DNA from: a bacterium BMS3Abin03
Lineage (GTDB): Bacteria; Bacteroidota; Ignavibacteria; Ignavibacteriales; Ignavibacteriaceae
DNA: 38,333 nt
Reading direction: 5' to 3'
Assembly: GCA_022340715.1 (NCBI GenBank)
Contig: JAJDNK010000105.1
Span: forward strand, 1-38,333
Below are positions 34,474-38,333 of this stretch, piece by piece. The translations under genes were made by a program, and so were the position numbers. Position 1 is the first letter of the stretch. Each line of letters begins with the position of its first letter. The notes under the pieces were generated by a model, which was not told the DNA's origin, made no database searches, and saw only the letters and a list, made by a program, of their open reading frames with translations.

Positions 34474-34652
34474 TCATTTAAGCATCTCGTGAATACTACC
34501 AATAGCCAAGGCGAAGAATATATCTTGGGTTCTATAACGTAAATTGATAGTGTGTCCGCACGGAAACACTGCATTTCCAACATCGCCGCTTTGCTTGTAA
34601 AAATCAAATTGTATCTATTACGGTTAAAAAGTTCTTCATGCTTATTGTTCAT
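34474..34652 (-). pseudogene. GH130 glycosidase remnant with large internal deletion and frameshift
   Basis: The ATG at 34652 overlaps the upstream glycosyltransferase stop by ATGA. The first frame gives KHEELFNRNRYNLIF, resembling the N-terminus of GH130 phosphorylases (ELF.R...NPILT). At about 34605 a shift of frame leads into FYKQSGDVGNAVFPCG and then YRTQDIFFALAIGSIHEMLK, which matches the extreme C-terminus of the family (GNVVFPCG, YYGAADT, LATGSLSELL), ending at TGA where relatives often have Trp. About 280-300 residues of the body are missing. A conventional reading as a 71-residue protein (34437-34652) follows the first frame beyond the break. Assignment is from remembered family motifs. 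Confidence 0.65.
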
Positions 34653-36931
34653 TTTAATAATGCTTCCATTGACAAATGTGTCTGCTTAGCCAAACGCAGC
34701 TCTAACAATGACTGTAAAAAGGCTAATGTAGATTCGGCTCCCTGATTCTCGTTGGCGCGGTCTGGATGCAAACCGTCTCTACAACCCCCGGTAGTAGGAT
34801 CGTAGATGGGAAGATTTAAATCGTTATACCCGAGGAACCATTCAAATGCGCAACGAGATTCTTTTTCCCAAAGTTTGTCCCCAGTAATTCTGTATGCTTC
34901 AAGACATGCTGATACCATTGCTTGTGCTTCAACAGGCTGTTGATCAAACCGTGTCCGCTCCCCTCCCTTCGGATAAAAACCTTTTGATCCAATCGGGACG
35001 AAATGTCCCTCTCTTGAATGCTGCAAATCGGATAACCATTTTAATGACTCTAATCCGGCATCCGTCATATCTCTATTAGGAATGGATTTGCCGCATGTGA
35101 GTAAAGCATGTGGCAGTGCCGCGTTGCAATATGAAAGGGTTTTTTCGTACCAACGCCATTCTTCAGAACTATTATTTTGATATAATGTTAGGAGTCGTCC
35201 TGCTAATTCATCCTGCACAGTGTTAGCCCTACGGTCACCGGCATATTTTTGTGAATACTCATAAATGCCGATTAAAGCAAATGCCCAGGCCCGTGGACTG
35301 GTAGTTAAGAGAATCGCAGGTAAAGTTTGTTCGAACAACCAGCCTGCCATACTGTTAAGAGCCGGTGCATTAGAATGATTTAATACAGTTCCTAACGCCA
35401 AAAGTGCGCGACCATGACTGTCATCCGATCCGGATTCTTCCAGCCAATTGCGCTGGTAGTTCATGAAATTTCGAAAACGCTTAGTTTGGTCGTTGAATGC
35501 AAATCCGAGGAAGGCAAGGTAGCGTGAAGCCAATCCAAGGTTCTCACTGCTACCCAATTCATCCAAGAGAATACTAACCAAAAGAGCCCGAGCGTTATCG
35601 TCTGTAGTATAACCATGAGAATAATTGGGCACTGTAAAAAGAGCATGTTGAAAAATGCCGGTTTCATCTGTCATGTTTTGTAAGTGATCCAATTTTAACG
35701 GGGGCAATTCACCCGTTGATTTATCGAGTGCCTTCGCTATAAATCCCGGCGGGATATAATGACGACGCTCTAATCTTGCACGTTCAAAACTTTCCATATA
35801 TCGTTGTGCAACCTCAGACCAAATCATTGCTCTTCCAAATATATAAGCGCGCTTACGCATAGCATGCCGTTGTGCTTCGTTGTCCAATAAGTTGATAACT
35901 TGTTCAGCCAGGGTTTCAGGATCGTGGAATGGAACCAGCACACCCCTTCCATCCGAAAGAATCTCCTGCGCATACCAGTATGGCGTAGAAATAATCGCTT
36001 TGCCAGCCCCTAATGTATAAGCTAAAGTTCCGGATGCAATTTGTGCCTCGTTGAGATAGGGCGTTATATAAATATCCGCAGCACTTATGAACTCAACAAG
36101 CGCGTTCAAGCTAACAAAACGGTTGTAAAAGATAACATTACTTTCCACACCTTTCTGTTGAGCCAGCCACTGCAAGGATAAGCGGTAAGATTCGCCATCT
36201 TGTTGAATTATGTGAGGATGTGTTGCACCAACAACGATATAAACAATGTCCGGATAACTGGCAATAATTTTGGGTAGCGCAGATATAACTGTTTCAATTC
36301 CTTTGTTCGGGGAGAGTAATCCAAAACTCAGTAAAACGATCTTGCCCTCTACTCCAAATAAATCTTTATTAAAACTTGGATCAACAAAAGGTACATCCGG
36401 GATGCCGTGCGGAATCATATCGACTTTTTCCAAAGACACATTATAAACATCATGTAGAAATTCAGAACCACGCTCACTCATAACAATCAAACGATCTGAT
36501 AATGCTGCAACCTCTTCCAATACCCGCCGCTGATCCGGGTCGGGATTTTTTAGTATTGTGTGCAAAGTTGTAACGATAGGCATACGCAATCCACGCAAGA
36601 GCGCCAGGATATGACTACCTGCTCTCCCACCAAATATTCCATACTCGAATTGCAGGCATACCAGATCAACGTTGTTGATATTTAAGAAATCAGAGGCTCT
36701 TAAGTAAGAATCTATATCTTTCTCTGTGAGTTCAAATCGAACGCGCGGTGGATAAGCATAACCAGTTGCTACATCGTTGATCGGCAGTGCAATACACGAT
36801 GTTTCACTGTATTGTAAAGCTATGGCCTCACACAAATCGGTTGTAAATGCGGCAATTCCACATTGGCGCGGTAAATAATTACCAATGAATGCGATCCGGT
36901 TAAGTGTTGAATTTGTGATGCTTTGTTTCAA
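34649..36931 (-). CDS. GT4-family glycosyltransferase with C-terminal helical domain
   Basis: 760 residues. The GT-B part (about 8-395) begins IAFIGNYLPRQCGIAAFT, has the nucleotide-sugar domain with LSFGLLSPNKGIETVISALP and the late motif EAQIASGTLAYTLGAGKAIISTPYWYAQE typical of GT4. Residues about 400-750 form an alpha-helical domain with YTTDDNARALLVSILLDE and repeated helix pairs resembling an alpha/alpha toroid. Such two-domain enzymes often pair with GH130 mannoside phosphorylases, and a broken GH130 gene follows by ATGA overlap. Its base composition appears distinctly GC-richer than neighbouring genes, suggesting acquisition by transfer. Donor and acceptor sugars are unknown. Confidence 0.85.
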   Translation of the reverse strand: MKQSITNSTLNRIAFIGNYLPRQCGIAAFTTDLCEAIALQYSETSCIALPINDVATGYAYPPRVRFELTEKDIDSYLRASDFLNINNVDLVCLQFEYGIFGGRAGSHILALLRGLRMPIVTTLHTILKNPDPDQRRVLEEVAALSDRLIVMSERGSEFLHDVYNVSLEKVDMIPHGIPDVPFVDPSFNKDLFGVEGKIVLLSFGLLSPNKGIETVISALPKIIASYPDIVYIVVGATHPHIIQQDGESYRLSLQWLAQQKGVESNVIFYNRFVSLNALVEFISAADIYITPYLNEAQIASGTLAYTLGAGKAIISTPYWYAQEILSDGRGVLVPFHDPETLAEQVINLLDNEAQRHAMRKRAYIFGRAMIWSEVAQRYMESFERARLERRHYIPPGFIAKALDKSTGELPPLKLDHLQNMTDETGIFQHALFTVPNYSHGYTTDDNARALLVSILLDELGSSENLGLASRYLAFLGFAFNDQTKRFRNFMNYQRNWLEESGSDDSHGRALLALGTVLNHSNAPALNSMAGWLFEQTLPAILLTTSPRAWAFALIGIYEYSQKYAGDRRANTVQDELAGRLLTLYQNNSSEEWRWYEKTLSYCNAALPHALLTCGKSIPNRDMTDAGLESLKWLSDLQHSREGHFVPIGSKGFYPKGGERTRFDQQPVEAQAMVSACLEAYRITGDKLWEKESRCAFEWFLGYNDLNLPIYDPTTGGCRDGLHPDRANENQGAESTLAFLQSLLELRLAKQTHLSMEALLK

Positions 36932-37240
36932 GACTAATATCGATTTTAGTTATAAAAAAGAATACTGCTTTTGAGTTTTAGCATTTTTTACTCTTGTTCA
37001 TTTTTATCTGGTATTTTTCCCGTCAAATTTCCAATATTAAATACAAATTGTTAATTGGTTGAAGCGATTATCTTCACATTGTTCATCAATCATATTTACA
37101 AATTATGAGGATATCTAAGCTATTTCAATCGGACAAAGGGATGATAAAAGGATTAGTCCCTTTATGTCAGTGAGATAAGTTTTTAATGAATTCTCTCATC
37201 AAATTATAGCTCTTAAGGTTTCTCAATAGTAACATGATAT
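36932..37240. other. Intergenic region with one weak hairpin
   Basis: 309 AT-rich bases between the LysE-type gene and the glycosyltransferase. It contains an inverted AAAGGGA/TCCCTTT (about 37135-37163) without a T-tract, which could weakly end the LysE transcript. It should also hold the glycosyltransferase promoter. No gene is visible. Confidence 0.45.
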
Positions 37241-37852
37241 TCATAACAAACTCAGCATAACAATGACACCTGAGATAGTTAGTAAAATACCGGCAATTCT
37301 ATTTACCCATTTCAGACCGACTAGATCCAATTTCTTTCTAAAATGCATTACCCCGGAGCTAAGAGACAGAAACCATAAAAAAGAGCCTATAAAAACTCCC
37401 AGAACAAGTGCTGATCCCGAAAAGATGATGACTTCATTTCCTAAACCAAGTGCAGCAAACACAGCAATAAAAGCAAAGATAGTCAAAGGATTAGTTAGCG
37501 TTAATAAAAAAGCTGTGATATATGATCTTAAAATTCCACTGCTGTTTACATGGAAATTCGGATTAGCAGGAAGTTTACGAAATGTTCTTACTCCCAGGTA
37601 AAGAAGAAGCACACCTCCAACCAATCGTATCCAAATTCGCTGACTAACAAGTGTATCTGATATAAATGTAATTCCAAATGCGGCAACGCAGCCGTAAAGA
37701 AAATCCGCAGTTGCAGCTCCAAGACCAATAATTAATCCGCGTAATCGTCCCTCTGTTAGTGTCCTGCGGATACACATTATTCCAATTGGACCAACCGGCA
37801 CTGCCATCCCAAAACCAATAAAGATTCCCTTTAATAAAATAATAAGTACCAT
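37241..37852 (-). CDS. LysE-family amino acid exporter
   Basis: 203 residues with six predicted membrane helices. The LysE/RhtB signatures are present: GFGMAVPVGPIGIMCIRRTLTEGRLRGLIIGLGAATAD at the N-terminus and FLLTLTNPLTIFAFIAVFA in the middle. The family exports amino acids such as lysine, arginine, threonine or homoserine lactones; the substrate is not predictable. Stands alone on the minus strand. Confidence 0.9.
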   Translation of the reverse strand: MVLIILLKGIFIGFGMAVPVGPIGIMCIRRTLTEGRLRGLIIGLGAATADFLYGCVAAFGITFISDTLVSQRIWIRLVGGVLLLYLGVRTFRKLPANPNFHVNSSGILRSYITAFLLTLTNPLTIFAFIAVFAALGLGNEVIIFSGSALVLGVFIGSFLWFLSLSSGVMHFRKKLDLVGLKWVNRIAGILLTISGVIVMLSLL

Positions 37853-37974
37853 AATCTAATCTTTCGATCTACTGTTCTACCCCTGCATTGTACCAGTTGC
37901 GACGCACTATGCAGCTTTTGGTAGATTCGCATGCTTTACTTACACCAACACTTGGACATGACATGCGATTACTG

Positions 37975-38160
37975 TTAGATATGAATCTTCTCGAAACTTT
38001 CTATAAGTCCGAAAGCACTCAATAGCCAGAGAATCATTACAATAACTACTACCACATTCAAGATGTTCTTGATGGTAGACTGCATCGGAATGAAGCTGTT
38101 AATCAGCCAGAGAACCACCCCAACAACAACCAAAACAATCACTAATCCAATTAATGACAT
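37975..38160 (-). CDS. Thivi_2564-like small membrane protein
   Basis: 61 residues from ATG at 38160, preceded by AAGGAA about 9 bases upstream; a longer frame to 38325 adds a basic stretch without family resemblance. Two membrane helices (about 3-23 and 30-50) flank a short loop with NSFIPMQSTIKNILN, as in the Thivi_2564 family of small membrane proteins. The function is unknown. Upstream (38161-38333) I see no further gene. Confidence 0.75.
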   Translation of the reverse strand: MSLIGLVIVLVVVGVVLWLINSFIPMQSTIKNILNVVVVIVMILWLLSAFGLIESFEKIHI

Positions 38161-38333
38161 AGTCTTTTTCCTTTCAAAATTAGTTTTTCCCTCATTCTTC
38201 GTTTTAAACTGTTTTGTCAACAACACAAAAGTAAACCGGTTGTATCCTAAATCTTTTTCATTAACCCATTTCGAAACTTTTGCCAATTGCCTTATAAAGC
38301 TATGAAGAGAAGTAACGTAGTTCAATCGAGCAA

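Noticed and set aside
34437..34652. 71-residue open frame as a novel small protein
   Set aside because: Its beginning and an alternative frame of the same DNA resemble the two ends of GH130, so a deleted pseudogene explains it better than a new gene.
37869..37964. 31-residue Cys-containing minus-strand frame beside the LysE-type gene
   Set aside because: Although locally GC-richer than its flanks, it has no ribosome site and an equally open frame on the opposite strand; nothing supports translation.
1..38333. CRISPR array or clustered defence system
   Set aside because: No regularly spaced repeats and no nuclease, helicase or toxin-antitoxin genes were seen on either strand.

Overview
The window looks like a chromosomal stretch of a low-GC, Gram-negative member of the Bacteroidetes/Chlorobi side of the tree, most likely an Ignavibacteria-type organism. 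This is an inference. It rests on the AT-rich composition, the C-terminally fused DAHP synthase-chorismate mutase typical of Bacteroidetes relatives, many exported proteins with short hydrophobic signal peptides (FKBP, SnoaL-like, GH127, M1, S9), a tRNA promoter resembling the Bacteroides TTTG/TAnnTTTG type, and frequent but not universal Shine-Dalgarno sites. No phage, integrase, insertion sequence or CRISPR array is visible.

Layout. 1-2.7 kb (+): a DMT transporter, an unknown conserved-looking protein and a geranylgeranyl-reductase-family flavoprotein in a tight operon. 2.7-4.3 kb (-): a five-gene redox/sulfur cassette (membrane rhodanese, DUF6132-like, DUF2892, DUF302, thioredoxin) ending at a terminator. 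4.4-5.7 kb (-): a POT peptide transporter. 6.0-8.7 kb (+): an aromatic amino acid operon (tyrA, then DAHP synthase-chorismate mutase), preceded by what reads as a complete transcription attenuator: a 25-codon leader peptide with seven consecutive Tyr/Phe codons, mutually exclusive hairpins and an intrinsic terminator. 8.7-13.3 kb: a second DMT transporter, an unknown membrane-anchored protein, tRNA-Lys(CTT) and the zwf-pgl pair of the oxidative pentose phosphate pathway. 13.4-17.8 kb: a very large flavin/polyferredoxin membrane fusion, secreted MsrA, a cupin and a small anchored protein. 18.0-20.1 kb (-): a 675-residue fusion of chorismate mutase, prephenate dehydratase, ACT and DAHP synthase. 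20.2-25.4 kb (-): exported GH127-like glycosidase, S9-type hydrolase and M1-type metallopeptidase. 25.6-33.2 kb: SlyD-like FKBP, VOC protein, SnoaL-like protein, MscS channel, an acetyl-CoA-synthetase-like protein with altered catalytic motifs, an SDR and CreD. 33.3-38.3 kb (-): Prx6-type peroxiredoxin, a lysine-rich microprotein, a gutted GH130 pseudogene behind a GC-richer GT4 glycosyltransferase, a LysE-type exporter and a small membrane protein.

The strongest story is aromatic amino acid control. Two DAHP synthases each carry their own chorismate mutase but are fused in opposite orders. One sits in an operon with the Tyr-branch dehydrogenase under a Tyr/Phe-codon attenuator. The other is fused to the Phe-branch dehydratase and its ACT sensor domain, and its upstream gap has no ATG from which a leader peptide could start. 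Flux into the pathway thus appears to be controlled by transcription attenuation for one isoenzyme and by allostery for the other.

Other points worth attention are the acetyl-CoA-synthetase-like pseudoenzyme candidate, the internally deleted GH130 gene still overlapping its glycosyltransferase by ATGA, and the apparently permuted thioredoxin-reductase-like domain on the polyferredoxin. All functional calls are from reading sequence motifs; no database search was possible.
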